This document shows positions 27,153 through 36,473 of a stretch of DNA of 60,863 nt, one piece after another. The notes beneath the pieces were generated by a model. That model was not told the origin of the DNA. It searched no databases and saw nothing but the letters and a program-made list of their open reading frames with translations. The stretch covers positions 1 through 60,863 of the forward strand of contig VXRC01000027.1 of NCBI GenBank assembly GCA_009838645.1, written 5' to 3'. A program made the translations under genes and the position numbers. Every line of letters begins with the position of its first letter. Within the stretch, counting starts at the first letter, position 1. Source of the DNA: Gemmatimonadota bacterium. Lineage in GTDB: Bacteria; JAAXHH01.

Positions 27153-28490
27153 TTACGCGCCGTCCTGCCCGATCAGCAGTTCGAGCGGCTGCTCGAGGAT
27201 TTCCCTGAGGTGGGAGAGGAAGCGGCCGGCGACCGCGCCGTCGATGAGCCGGTGGTCGGAGGACAGGGTTATCGACATCATGGCCTTGATTTCGACCTTT
27301 CCGTCCACCACGACCGGGGTGTCCTTGACCCGCCCCACGGCGAGAATGGCCGCTTCCGGCGGGTTGATGATGGCGGTGAACTGGTCCACGCCGTACATGC
27401 CGAGATTGGAGATGGTGAAGGTGCCGTAGCCGTAGTCTTCGGGACCCAGGCCCTTTCCGCGGGCCTTCTCGCCCAGATACCGGGTCGTCGCGGCGATGTC
27501 GAAGACCGATTTCTGATCGGCGGCTGCCACCACGGGCACGACCAGTCCGTCATCGAGGGCGACGGCGAAGCCCACGTTCACGTCGGCGTATTCCACGACC
27601 TCCCCGCCCTCGAGGGAGGCGTTGACGGCCGGAAAGGACCGCAAGGCGATGCCGGCGGCCTTGATGATCAGGTCGTTCACGGAAACCCTGGCCAGGCCGC
27701 GCTTCTCACCATAGGCGATAAGTTGTTCGCGAAGCCCGGTTAGGCGGGACATGTCCACGTCCATGGTGAGGTAGAAGTGGGGAACGGTCGACGCGCTTTC
27801 GGCCAGTCGCGTCGCGGCGACCTTGCGCAGTCCGCTGAGCGGGGCGCGGCGCTGGACGCGTTTCGAACCCGGGCCGGCACCGCGTCCGGGGGCCGGGGCG
27901 GGAGCCGGGGCCGGCGCGGGAGCCGGGGCCGGCGCGGGGGCCGCTGCGGCGGTCCGGGCGGCGAAGGCCTCCACGTCTGAGAATACGATCCGCCCTCCGG
28001 GGCCCGTCCCCGCGATGTGCTCGATGGCGATGCCGAGGTCGCGGGCGTATCGCCGCGCCTTCGGGGAAATCTTCACGCGGCCGGATGGTCCGGGCGTTGC
28101 GGCGCCGGCGGCCGCAGCATCATCCTGGCCACCTGTGGTGCCGTCCGCTGCGCCGTCGGTTGGGGTGGCCGCTGTACCGGCCGTTGTGCCGTTGGTTGCC
28201 GCGTCGCCGTCGCCGGGGGCACTCGTGTCGACCGCTTCAGCAATGGCCTCGCCCGCTTCGCCGATGTAACCGATGACCTGCTGAATGGGCACGTCGTCGC
28301 CCGGGCCGTGCAGAATCTTGAGCAGCGTACCGGAAGCCTTGGCCTCCACCTCCATCACGCTCTTGTCCGTTTCGACGTTGAAGAGCACCTCGCCTTCCGC
28401 GACGGAATCGCCTTCCTCTTTCATCCACTCCACGATGATTCCGGATTCCATGGTCATGCCGAGAACGGGCATGATGATTTCAGTGGCCAT
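27153..28490 (-). CDS. Dihydrolipoamide acyltransferase (E2)
   Basis: A 445-residue E2 component of a 2-oxo acid dehydrogenase complex. It has one lipoyl domain with the modified lysine in [10 protein letters not shown] (Lys43), an E3/E1-binding domain ([13 protein letters not shown], then GTGPGGRI) near 140-175, a long Ala/Pro linker, and a catalytic domain ending in SSDHRLIDG with His413 and Asp417. The linker is the flexible hinge normal for E2. Whether it serves pyruvate, acetoin or branched-chain substrates is not decided; its E1 and E3 genes are outside the window. It is the first gene of a minus-strand run that continues into nitrile hydratase. Confidence 0.9.
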   Translation of the reverse strand: MATEIIMPVLGMTMESGIIVEWMKEEGDSVAEGEVLFNVETDKSVMEVEAKASGTLLKILHGPGDDVPIQQVIGYIGEAGEAIAEAVDTSAPGDGDAATNGTTAGTAATPTDGAADGTTGGQDDAAAAGAATPGPSGRVKISPKARRYARDLGIAIEHIAGTGPGGRIVFSDVEAFAARTAAAAPAPAPAPAPAPAPAPAPGRGAGPGSKRVQRRAPLSGLRKVAATRLAESASTVPHFYLTMDVDMSRLTGLREQLIAYGEKRGLARVSVNDLIIKAAGIALRSFPAVNASLEGGEVVEYADVNVGFAVALDDGLVVPVVAAADQKSVFDIAATTRYLGEKARGKGLGPEDYGYGTFTISNLGMYGVDQFTAIINPPEAAILAVGRVKDTPVVVDGKVEIKAMMSITLSSDHRLIDGAVAGRFLSHLREILEQPLELLIGQDGA

Positions 28491-28633
28491 TACGGGCTCC
28501 CCGGGGTATTCTGCAACACACGGACCAGTTCGGTTTGCGTCGTGCTAAACCCTATGTATGTAACTGACTTACAACGCGGTCAAAAGTGCGTAGAGCATAC
28601 ACTTCCATGTGGTTGGCGTCAAGCATTTTTTGA

Positions 28634-28663
28634 TTGACTTGGACCGTCGCAAAGGGATAGATT
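28634..28663 (+). promoter_or_regulatory. Candidate promoter in the E2/membrane-protein gap
   Basis: TTGACT (28634-28639) and TAGATT (28658-28663) are 18 bp apart and point at the small membrane protein at 28820. The rest of the 329-base divergent gap (28491-28819) shows no gene; it is less GC-rich near 28560-28640, where the divergent E2 promoter should also lie. Confidence 0.4.
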
Positions 28664-28819
28664 CACCCCGATTCTGCATTCGAAAATCGTGGGAGGAAAA
28701 CCGTCCCGAGGTACGGCATCTTCTCCGCGGAACGAATGTATGAACAGGTGCTCGGAACGCCTTGATCGGAGGCCCTGTTCAGCTGTTGTTCACCTACCTG
28801 CGTGGAGGATCCAAGCCAC

Positions 28820-29110
28820 ATGGAAATCAAAGTCGATCGATACACGAAAGTGGTGTTGACGCTGATCGCCGTCGGCCTGCTGGCAAATGTATTCAAGGAT
28901 GAACTGTCCAGCGTGTCCACGCCGTTGAATCCCCGGCCGGTCATGGCCAAGAACATCGTCATGGGATCCACGATCACGAATATGGGACAGCGTTTCATCA
29001 CGGCCAGCCCCGACGGGAAGACCGTCTACACCTGGTTCCGGGAAGAGGACCAGCAATGGTACGATCGCGACAAGGTGTATTTCATAGACGCCGCACACGC
29101 GGACGATTGA
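28820..29110 (+). CDS. Hypothetical one-span protein
   Basis: A 96-residue protein with an N-terminal hydrophobic segment (VVLTLIAVGLLANVF, residues 10-24) that is either a signal anchor or an uncleaved membrane span, and a polar tail containing FITASPDGKTVYTWFREEDQQWY. The ATG at 28820 follows GGAGGATCC. No family is recognised. It precedes a run of metabolic genes on the same strand, 64 bases before the MocA-like gene. Confidence 0.6.
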   Translation: MEIKVDRYTKVVLTLIAVGLLANVFKDELSSVSTPLNPRPVMAKNIVMGSTITNMGQRFITASPDGKTVYTWFREEDQQWYDRDKVYFIDAAHADD

Positions 29111-29174
29111 TGAACGGGTCGCGGGTCAAGCATTCTCTGAATAGCGGGCCGCGGGCGACGGTCCCGCAGACCCG

Positions 29175-29786
29175 ATGATTACGGGTCTCGTTCTCGCCGC
29201 CGGCCGGTCCGAGCGCATGGGGACGCCGAAACAGCTGCTGCCCTTCGGCGGCGTCACGCTGATCGAACACGTGGTCCGCACGCTGACGCGTTCGCGCCTG
29301 GGAAAGGACGTAGTCGTCGTGCTGGGCGACCGCGCCATGGACATCGTAAAGCGGATCTCGGGGCTGCCGGTCCGCCTCGCGTACAACCCGGACCCGGAAG
29401 GCGACATGGTCTCGTCGATCCGATGCGGCCTGGCGTACATCGAACCCGATCAGGCCATCATGATCGCCCTCGGCGATCAGCCCCTGGTCACGACCGGGAT
29501 CGTGAACCGTTTGTTCGACGAATACGAGGGGCGACCTGAGGGCATGGTACTCCCTGTGCACGACGGGAAGCGGGGACATCCCATGATCCTGTCGCCCGCG
29601 TACCGCGAGGAAATCCTGTTCGAATCCATGCCGGGCGGATTGAAGGCGCTTCGCGACCGGCACTCAGGCAGCGTCCGCACGGTACCGGTGGACACGGATG
29701 CGGTACTCGTCGACCTGGACTACCGAAGCGATTACGAAGAGGCTCTGCGAAGATGGAAAGAGGATTCCGAATCCGGTGAGTGCTAA
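29175..29786 (+). CDS. MobA/MocA-like nucleotidyltransferase
   Basis: A 203-residue NTP transferase. The nucleotide loop LAAGRSERMGTPKQLLPFGG is at 7-26, the metal-binding region reads IALGDQPLV near 97, and KRGHPMIL near 136 is typical of the MocA group that makes molybdopterin cytosine dinucleotide for molybdenum hydroxylases. Members outside molybdenum loci have other roles, and no molybdoenzyme is visible here, so cofactor assignment is tentative. The next gene overlaps it by 11 bases. Confidence 0.82.
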   Translation: MITGLVLAAGRSERMGTPKQLLPFGGVTLIEHVVRTLTRSRLGKDVVVVLGDRAMDIVKRISGLPVRLAYNPDPEGDMVSSIRCGLAYIEPDQAIMIALGDQPLVTTGIVNRLFDEYEGRPEGMVLPVHDGKRGHPMILSPAYREEILFESMPGGLKALRDRHSGSVRTVPVDTDAVLVDLDYRSDYEEALRRWKEDSESGEC

Positions 29787-30771
29787 CGTACTCGTTACCC
29801 GGCGCATTCCCGACGAATCCATCCGGATGCTGGATGCGGCCTGCGGCGTGGTGGACGTCAACCCCCATGACCGGGCGATGACCCGCGGGGAATTCCTCGA
29901 GGCGGTCCGTGGGCGCGATGGGCTGCTCTGCCTGCTGACCGAGGACATTGACGACGAGGTCCTGGACATCGCTCCGGGCCTGAAGGGCATAGCCATGTAC
30001 GCGGTCGGGTACAACAACGTCGACGTGGACGCCTGCACGCGGCGCGGCATTCCGGTGTCCAACACGCCGGGCGTGCTGACCGACACGACCGCCGATGTCG
30101 CCTGGGCCCTGATATTCGCCACGGCCCGCCGGGTCGCGGAAGGCGACCGGTTTGTGCGGGAGGGACGCTTTGTGGGATGGGGTCCCCTGCTGATGCTGGG
30201 CAGCGATGTCACGGGCAAGACGCTGGGCATCATCGGCGGGGGACGCATCGGCACGGCAACGGCCCGGCGAGCGGCCGGTTTTTCCATGCCCGTCGTCTAT
30301 ACGAGCCGCAGGCGCAACGCGACCATCGAATGCACGGGCGCAAGGTATCTCCCGCTGGACGACCTGCTCCGGGAATCGGATTTCGTGTCGCTGCACGTGC
30401 CGCTCACGTCCGAGACTACCCACCTCATCGGCGAACGCGAACTGGACCTGATGAAGCCCACGGCCTACCTCATCAATACGACCCGCGGACCCGTGGTCGA
30501 CGAGAAGGCCCTGGTACGGGCACTGCGCGAAGGCGCTATCGCCGGCGCCGGACTCGACGTCTTCGAGCGGGAGCCGGAACTGGAACCGGGCCTGGCGGAC
30601 CTGGAGAACGCGGTCCTGCTGCCCCACGTCGGCAGCGGGACGGTCGCCACGCGCATCAAGATGGGCAACACGGCCGCGGCCAACCTGATCGCCATGGTCA
30701 GCGGGGAGGACCCGCCGAACTGTGTGAACCCGGAATGGAAGCGATATAAACCCTCAACACCATCTGAATGA
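29776..30771 (+). CDS. D-2-hydroxyacid dehydrogenase (glycerate dehydrogenase type)
   Basis: A 331-residue NAD(P)-dependent dehydrogenase. The cofactor loop is LGIIGGGRIGTATARR near residue 155; the catalytic Arg, Glu and His lie in NTTRGPVVDE, DVFEREPE and LLPHVGSGT. VGYNNVDVDA near 76 is the signature of the glyoxylate/hydroxypyruvate reductase group. The GTG at 29776 overlaps the preceding gene by 11 bases; a longer frame from 29698 would overlap by 89 bases and adds unconserved sequence. With the FAH gene after it, it suggests catabolism of a hydroxy or keto acid. Confidence 0.9.
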   Translation: MSANVLVTRRIPDESIRMLDAACGVVDVNPHDRAMTRGEFLEAVRGRDGLLCLLTEDIDDEVLDIAPGLKGIAMYAVGYNNVDVDACTRRGIPVSNTPGVLTDTTADVAWALIFATARRVAEGDRFVREGRFVGWGPLLMLGSDVTGKTLGIIGGGRIGTATARRAAGFSMPVVYTSRRRNATIECTGARYLPLDDLLRESDFVSLHVPLTSETTHLIGERELDLMKPTAYLINTTRGPVVDEKALVRALREGAIAGAGLDVFEREPELEPGLADLENAVLLPHVGSGTVATRIKMGNTAAANLIAMVSGEDPPNCVNPEWKRYKPSTPSE

Positions 30772-30790
30772 TCTGATACAGGAGCCGGAT

Positions 30791-31636
30791 ATGAAGCTTG
30801 TGACCTTTGGAGAAAGCGGACAGGAACGGATTGGTGCCGTCGTCGGCGACGAGATCGTAGATCTGGGGTCCGCCGACGCATCGCTGCCCGGCACCGTGCT
30901 GGGCGTGCTGGAAGCGGACGCCGTCGGAGCGGTCGCCCGTGCGGTGGAGAGCGGCGCCGGTACGCGGACGCCCCTGGAAGGCGCGCGGCTGGCGTCTCCC
31001 CTACCCCGTCCGCCCAAGATCGTGTGCGTCGGGCTCAACTACCTCGATCACGCGACGGAGCAGAACGTGCCGCTGCCCGAACACCCGCTGCTCTTCTCCA
31101 AGGCCACCTCGTCCGTGGTGGGTCCCTGCGACGACGTGGTGCTGCCGGCGGAAAGCGAGCAGGTGGACTACGAGGTGGAGCTCGCCGTGGTCATCGGCAA
31201 AACCGCCACTGCCGTGTCCGAAGCGGACGCCTACGACTACATCGCCGGGTACACCGTGGCCAACGACGTCAGCGCCCGCGACATCCAGTTCCGGCAGCAG
31301 CAGTGGCACCAGGGCAAAAGCTACGACACGTTCTGTCCCATGGGCCCGTGGCTGGTGACGAAGGACGAGATCCCCGATCCGAACGCGCTCGCCGTGAAAC
31401 TGACGCTGAACGGGACGGTGCTGCAGGACAGCAACACGGACAACCTCATCTTCGACGTGCCCACGCTGGTATCGCGCATATCGAGCGCCATGACCCTGCT
31501 GCCTGGCGACGTGATCTCGACCGGTACGCCCGCGGGCGTGGGCGTGTTCCGCGATCCGAAGATCCTGCTCAAGGACGGCGACTACATGGAAACCTGGGTG
31601 GAAGGCATCGGCACGCTGAAGAACCACGTGCGATAG
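30791..31636 (+). CDS. Fumarylacetoacetate hydrolase family protein
   Basis: A 281-residue FAH-fold enzyme. The domain begins at PPKIVCVGLNYLDHATE, the metal ligands lie in DYEVELAVVIG and the conserved ANDVSARDIQ helix follows; STGTPAGVG near 240 is also standard. Related enzymes hydrolyse C-C bonds of acylpyruvates, decarboxylate oxaloacetate or act on 2-keto-3-deoxy sugar acids. Its position 19 bases after a hydroxyacid dehydrogenase suggests sugar-acid or pyruvate-derivative metabolism. A pentapeptide protein follows nine bases later. Confidence 0.92.
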   Translation: MKLVTFGESGQERIGAVVGDEIVDLGSADASLPGTVLGVLEADAVGAVARAVESGAGTRTPLEGARLASPLPRPPKIVCVGLNYLDHATEQNVPLPEHPLLFSKATSSVVGPCDDVVLPAESEQVDYEVELAVVIGKTATAVSEADAYDYIAGYTVANDVSARDIQFRQQQWHQGKSYDTFCPMGPWLVTKDEIPDPNALAVKLTLNGTVLQDSNTDNLIFDVPTLVSRISSAMTLLPGDVISTGTPAGVGVFRDPKILLKDGDYMETWVEGIGTLKNHVR

Positions 31637-31645
31637 AGGAAAATC

Positions 31646-32230
31646 ATGGAGAAACTGAACAGGGAACAGGCGCTGGCCCGGGCGGCGGACACGGGCGACC
31701 TCACGGGGGTGGACCTGGGCGGCCTGGATCTGTCGGAGGCCATTCTGCCCCGGGTCGATTTCAGGGACGCCAACCTCGAAGGAACGGATTTCACCAACGC
31801 CGATCTGACCGAATCCGAGTTCCGCGACGCGAAGATGAACGGTGCGGATCTTTCGGGCGCGAAGCTCGAGCGGGCGGTGCTGATCGGCGCCCACATCGTG
31901 GGAGCCCGGTTCGACGGCGCCCACATGGTCGGCGCCTTTCTCAACGGCGCGACCGCGTCGGGCGCCAGTTTCAGGAAGGCGGACCTGCGCGCGGCCCGGA
32001 TCGGCGTGCCCAGGTTCCAGTCCGACGATCCCTTCGCCGCGGCCACGTGTTTCGAAGGCGCGGATATGACCTGGTGTCTCTTCGGGGAGGCGGACCTGAC
32101 GGGGGTGGACCTGCGAAACGCCAACTTGTCCCATGCCCACATGTACGAGACGGAGATGCGTAGCGCCCTGCTCGACGGCGCGGTCCTGACCGGCGTCCGG
32201 CTGAAGCGACAGACGGTCCAGGCAGAGTAG
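31646..32230 (+). CDS. Pentapeptide-repeat protein
   Basis: A 194-residue protein with the A(D/N)LxX period: DLGGLDLSEA, DANLEGTDFTNADLTESEF, GADLSGAKLERA and NANLSHAHM, interrupted near 115-140 by a non-repeat stretch. Such proteins form a right-handed four-sided beta helix. Some mimic DNA and protect gyrase, but most have no known role, and nothing here favours a gyrase function. It appears to end the plus-strand run starting at 28820. Confidence 0.88.
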   Translation: MEKLNREQALARAADTGDLTGVDLGGLDLSEAILPRVDFRDANLEGTDFTNADLTESEFRDAKMNGADLSGAKLERAVLIGAHIVGARFDGAHMVGAFLNGATASGASFRKADLRAARIGVPRFQSDDPFAAATCFEGADMTWCLFGEADLTGVDLRNANLSHAHMYETEMRSALLDGAVLTGVRLKRQTVQAE

Positions 32231-32292
32231 CCGGGACTGCTCGGGACGGGCGCGGGTCGCTCGGGACGATCAGGCGCGGGCTGCCCGGCCCC
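32231..32292. repeat. Degenerate tandem array in a convergent gap
   Basis: The gap between the convergent pentapeptide and rmlA genes consists of two to three units of 20-24 bp with cores gctcgggacg (32239 and 32259) and gcgcggg. No terminator hairpin with a T run is visible on either strand. Confidence 0.6.
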
Positions 32293-33183
32293 CTACTCGG
32301 CCGGACCGCCAGGACTGTCCGTACCGCATAACCGCCTCAGGTACTCGCAGTACGGGTTGTCTTCCACCAGGTTGCCGATCCTCAGCACCTGGTCCCGGTC
32401 GATGAAGCCCTTTCGGTAGGCGATCTCCTCCACGCATCCGATCTTCAGCCCCTGCCGGTGCTCGACGGCCTGGACAAAATTGCTCGCCTCCAGCAGGCTT
32501 TCCGGCGTACCGGTATCCATCCAGAAGATCCCTTCGTCGAAGCGTTCCACCTTCAGCATGCCCCTGCGCAGATAGATGTTGTTCACGTCGGTGATCTCGA
32601 GCTCACCGCGTCCCGATGGGCGCAGGGTCTTCGCGATGGACACGACTTCGTTGTCGTAGAAGTACATGCCCGTAACGGCGTAGTTGGACCGGGGATGGCG
32701 GGGCTTCTCCTCGATATTGACGGCCCGTTGACGCTCGTCGAATTCGACCACGCCGTACCGTTCGGGCTCCTTGACGTAGCAGGCGAAGACGAGTCCTCCT
32801 TCCCTGTGCTGCGCGGCGCGCTCGACCAGTTCCGGCAGGCTGCTTCCGTAGAAGAAGTTGTCGCCGAAAATCAGCGCGCAGGGATCATTCCCGATAAACG
32901 ACTCACCGATCAGGAAGGCCTGCGCCACCCCCTCCGGCGCGGGTTGCACGGCATAGTCGAAACGCATGCCAAGTGCGCTCCCGTCACCGAACAGCCGCCG
33001 GTACAGGTCGATGTGTTCGGGGGATGAGATGACCAGGATGTCCCGGATGCCCGCCATCATGAGGACGGACAGCGGGTAATAGATCATCGGCTTGTCGAAG
33101 ATGGGGATGATCTGCTTGGATATGGCCAGGGTCTGCGGGTAGAGCCGCAACCCGTGGCCGCCCGCGAGGATGATGCCCTTCAT
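32293..33183 (-). CDS. rfbA: Glucose-1-phosphate thymidylyltransferase
   Basis: A 296-residue enzyme that makes dTDP-glucose from glucose-1-phosphate and dTTP, the first step to dTDP-rhamnose and related surface sugars. The N-terminal signature GGHGLRLYPQT and KQIIPIFDKPMIYYPLS are present, as are FGDNFFYG and the product-binding VTGMYFYDN. The ATG at 33183 follows GGAG; ten further residues from an upstream ATG are not conserved. Other rml genes are absent. It is the last gene of a minus-strand run behind a sialidase and a DUF6785 protein. Confidence 0.93.
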   Translation of the reverse strand: MKGIILAGGHGLRLYPQTLAISKQIIPIFDKPMIYYPLSVLMMAGIRDILVISSPEHIDLYRRLFGDGSALGMRFDYAVQPAPEGVAQAFLIGESFIGNDPCALIFGDNFFYGSSLPELVERAAQHREGGLVFACYVKEPERYGVVEFDERQRAVNIEEKPRHPRSNYAVTGMYFYDNEVVSIAKTLRPSGRGELEITDVNNIYLRRGMLKVERFDEGIFWMDTGTPESLLEASNFVQAVEHRQGLKIGCVEEIAYRKGFIDRDQVLRIGNLVEDNPYCEYLRRLCGTDSPGGPAE

Positions 33184-33213
33184 GTACGGTCTCCGGTTAT
33201 CGGTTGTGTGCAT

Positions 33214-34263
33214 TCAACCATCCATCATCCACTCCAGGTCGAACCGGGCCAGCGTGATCGTCTCGTAGGGATGGTCTTCCCCGCGCTCGTACAGGCAGGC
33301 GGCGGTCCCGTCCGGAAGCACGGCCAGGGATGAATAGGCGGCCGGTCCCGGATGCAGCACCCGCTCGTGGAGCCAGGATCTGCCGCCGTTGCCGGAGAGA
33401 CGCACGGTCAGGTTGCGCCGCTCCTCCCTGCTGGCCGGGTTCGAGAATAGCAGCCGGTCGCCCTTGTCGGGATACCGGACGAGGGCTGCCTGGCAGATCG
33501 GTTCGATCAGGGTTTCGACGTGGCGCTGGTCCCGCCAGGTCATCCCGCCGTCGCTGCTGACGGTGACCTGCCGGGTGCGCCGGGTCCGGTCGTAATTCCG
33601 TGTGTTGAGCAGCATGTCTCCGTTCTCCAGCTCGACGACGCAGCATTCGTTGACCTGGTCGACCAGAGTGGAACCGCCCAGTGCCCAGGTTTCCCCGTGG
33701 TCGTCGCTGTAGACGACATGGGAGTAGTAGCGCTTCGTGCCGGCCTCGATATGATCGCAGGGAATCAAAAGCCGGCCCGAAGAAAGCTGGATGCCGTTGC
33801 CCGGTCCGGTGGCGTACCAGGTCCAGTCCGGTCGCTTGGCGGTGGCGGTGATGTCCCGCGGCTCGCGCCACGTGCGGCCGTCGTCCTCGCTCGCCGTGAC
33901 CCACACGGTCCGCGTGCCCTCGCTCGTCCCGTCGATGATCCGGGGTTCGTGGTCGATGCCCCGGTTGTGGGTCATCGGCAGCCAGACCGTCCCGGTCTCA
34001 CGGTCGACCAGGGGACAGGGATTGCCGCAGGTGTTCCCCGCGTCCCCCCATACCACCTTCTGGTCCGACCAAGTGCGCCCGCCGTCCGCGCTGCGCTTCA
34101 CCAGCATATCAATGTCGCCCGTATCGCTCCGGCTGTTCCTCCGGCCTTCGCAGAAGGCGAGGACCGTTCCCCGCTTCGTCACGATGATTGCGGGAATGCG
34201 GTAGGTATCGTAACCATCTGTGCCACTGGTCCACAGGACGGACTGTTCACAGGTGCCGATCAT
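33214..34263 (-). CDS. Sialidase (GH33-like)
   Basis: A 349-residue six-bladed propeller enzyme. It has the YRIP arginine motif at 21-24, a CEGR segment followed by DTGDID, and at least four Asp boxes (SADGGRTW, SEDDGRTW, SDDHGETW, SSDGGMTW). The catalytic Glu region reads VNECCVVEL, and AYSSL near residue 313 supplies the nucleophile tyrosine. These together fit a true exo-sialidase and not just a BNR protein. No signal peptide is seen, which is unusual for an enzyme acting on host or environmental glycans. The gene lies between a DUF6785 protein and rmlA. Confidence 0.88.
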   Translation of the reverse strand: MIGTCEQSVLWTSGTDGYDTYRIPAIIVTKRGTVLAFCEGRRNSRSDTGDIDMLVKRSADGGRTWSDQKVVWGDAGNTCGNPCPLVDRETGTVWLPMTHNRGIDHEPRIIDGTSEGTRTVWVTASEDDGRTWREPRDITATAKRPDWTWYATGPGNGIQLSSGRLLIPCDHIEAGTKRYYSHVVYSDDHGETWALGGSTLVDQVNECCVVELENGDMLLNTRNYDRTRRTRQVTVSSDGGMTWRDQRHVETLIEPICQAALVRYPDKGDRLLFSNPASREERRNLTVRLSGNGGRSWLHERVLHPGPAAYSSLAVLPDGTAACLYERGEDHPYETITLARFDLEWMMDG

Positions 34264-34308
34264 GCGATGCTCCCGGTTTGCGTCGATTTGCGTCGATTCA
34301 CCCGGTTC

Positions 34309-36264
34309 TCAGTTGAATATGATGTGCCCCGTTACCCCCGTCAATCCATCTATGATGACCCATAAACCGGCGCTGACGAACTCTCCGAGGATAAGGCCCA
34401 GGAAGAAGGGCAGCATCTTTCGGTAGATGTCGATCCCACCGAACTTGAGGATGAGCCCCTTGACCATCCAGGCCAGGAATATGGAAAACCAGGCGGTGAG
34501 GAGCGGTGCGGAAGCGCCCACGGGAAACCCGATGAAATGCAGGGGCCACCAGATGAACTTCTGCCGCAGGAACATCAGGGCCCACATGATGGCGGCGCCC
34601 AGTCCGAAGAAGAACCACCGGCCGGCGGGTTCGGACGTGGCGGTGATGGTCGTCGCGTAGTAGTTGAACCGGTTTTGCTGGAGCTCCCCGAAGAACTGCC
34701 AGTTGAGATTGATGCCCCCGTATTCGTAGGCCAGGTACATGACCGTGTAGATCGAACTGGCCAGGCTGCAGAGAATGGCCAGGCCGATGGCCGCGGTGAG
34801 CCAGCGCTGGTTCCTGAGCCCCGCGGTATCGGCCAGCTTCAGTCCGTTGGCCATGGAGGGCATGATGAGCGTGCGGGTGTGGGTGAACCAGAACTTGGTC
34901 AGCCCGATGGCGACCAGGTTGCGCGCACCGAGGACGGGTCCTGTGAACCCGTGGATCATGAACTCCTGGGGATTGAAGGTCTCCGCGAAGAGGACGCCTC
35001 CTTCGGCTACGATCCGCGCGAAACCGACGTAGACCGCCAGCACGAGGATCAGCAGAATGATGGCCAGCCAGGCGGATAGGCCGATCATCCACAGCCATCC
35101 GAGCAGGAACAGGACGCCCAGTCCGCCGCCGATCACGGCGAACCGGTAGGAGAGGGGTTCGTTGGCATCGTCCGGGGTGTCTCCGCCGCGAAACGCCTTG
35201 CCCAGGATCTCACGGATATGCGACCGGGCCAGCCAGAGGCTGAAGAGGGCGAGGACCAGCAGGGCGCCGAACATCTGGTACTCGCCGGGCAACGTCGTAC
35301 TGCCCGCCAGGTCGATGCCAAAGCTCGCGTTCGCCAGGTTCTGGAGCCGGCCGATGAGGAAGAAGAGCCAGAGGCTGAAGGAGATCTCGAGACTGAGCAG
35401 ATAGGCGAAACCCACCAGCGGGAAAGACAGGTTTATGGGCAGCACCAACTGGTTGCCGAAGAGACTGATCGTCTCCTGGAAGTAGATAGTGGGGAAAAAG
35501 TAGATGTAGTTGTGTACGGCGTTCCAGGCGTTGATCAGGAAGGGAATGGCGAAACCCGCCCACATCATCCGGTTGCGGAAGAACGGCGCTAGGCGGGACC
35601 GGTCGCCGTCTTCTCCCGGATCGATCATCTCGGCCGGCAGCTTGACCAGGGGAAAGACCAGGCGTTCCCGTTCCACCCACTGCTTGCGCAGGATGACCGT
35701 GATGCAGAACACGACGAAGTACAGCACCAGGACGAAGCCGAGCCAGGCAGCGAGAGGTCCGGCCCACTCGCCCCACGGGATGGCTCCGCCCCGGGGAAGG
35801 CCTTCGAAGAACGATCGTACGGCCTCGGAATCCTGGGGCAGCAGCCAGGGCTCGACGTGGGGGGTGATGGTCTCGACCCAGCGGTTTTCCGGCGTGGCGT
35901 AGTACATGGACGCCATGGCTGGGAGCAGGACCTCGGTCAGTCCGTACGACGGGATGGCCGACGCGATGAGCGACATGATGTAGACGACGGCCAGTTCGCC
36001 CTGCGTGAGGGCGTAGGCCGGCGACCATGTGCGCAGCAGCGTGTTGACGATGCCGACGAGGACGGCGAAGAGGAAGACCACCCCGATGGGCGTGAAGTTG
36101 CTGCCCAGGTACGATCCCTGGATGATCATGTTGGAGTAGGGGTCGGCGATGCCCAGGATCAGCGAGCAGGCCATGCCGACGGCCACGGCGCGGGGCGTGA
36201 CCATCTCCCTTGGCGTAGATACGCGATGTGCTTCCCGGGCCGTTTCCGGCGGGGTGACCGACAT
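34309..36264 (-). CDS. DUF6785/DUF6784-type polytopic membrane protein
   Basis: A 651-residue protein with about 14 hydrophobic spans. The N-terminal motif PRAVAVGMACSL, the segment YYATPENRW near 120, LRKQWVERERLVFPLV near 190 and a later ARIVAEGGVLFAETFNPQEF are shared with the protein at 50761-52716, which has exactly the same length. I recognise this as the family named DUF6785/DUF6784, common in Planctomycetes and related groups; a distant oligopeptide-transporter relation is possible. Function is unproven. The start at 36264 is chosen over one 16 codons earlier because family homology begins shortly after it. Confidence 0.75.
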   Translation of the reverse strand: MSVTPPETAREAHRVSTPREMVTPRAVAVGMACSLILGIADPYSNMIIQGSYLGSNFTPIGVVFLFAVLVGIVNTLLRTWSPAYALTQGELAVVYIMSLIASAIPSYGLTEVLLPAMASMYYATPENRWVETITPHVEPWLLPQDSEAVRSFFEGLPRGGAIPWGEWAGPLAAWLGFVLVLYFVVFCITVILRKQWVERERLVFPLVKLPAEMIDPGEDGDRSRLAPFFRNRMMWAGFAIPFLINAWNAVHNYIYFFPTIYFQETISLFGNQLVLPINLSFPLVGFAYLLSLEISFSLWLFFLIGRLQNLANASFGIDLAGSTTLPGEYQMFGALLVLALFSLWLARSHIREILGKAFRGGDTPDDANEPLSYRFAVIGGGLGVLFLLGWLWMIGLSAWLAIILLILVLAVYVGFARIVAEGGVLFAETFNPQEFMIHGFTGPVLGARNLVAIGLTKFWFTHTRTLIMPSMANGLKLADTAGLRNQRWLTAAIGLAILCSLASSIYTVMYLAYEYGGINLNWQFFGELQQNRFNYYATTITATSEPAGRWFFFGLGAAIMWALMFLRQKFIWWPLHFIGFPVGASAPLLTAWFSIFLAWMVKGLILKFGGIDIYRKMLPFFLGLILGEFVSAGLWVIIDGLTGVTGHIIFN

Positions 36265-36473
36265 GGGGAGCCTTTCGGGCCGGCGCAAAGCGCACGATTT
36301 GCAGTCGGTCATGGGGAACGACCGGTGAAGGGAAAGGGTATAGCCGGTCGAAAGCCTGTGTCAAGGTGATTGTCTGCGGCCCGGGTGCGCGGCGCCGCGA
36401 CGCCGCGTACGGCGCCTGGAGGTCCGGAAGATAGGCTTGACGCTGTTCAAGTCCTCCTGTACGGTTGTCAATC

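Noticed and set aside
27880-27960. Ala/Pro repeat in the E2 acyltransferase as another abnormal expansion
   Set aside because: Flexible Ala/Pro linkers between lipoyl, binding and catalytic domains are normal for E2 proteins.
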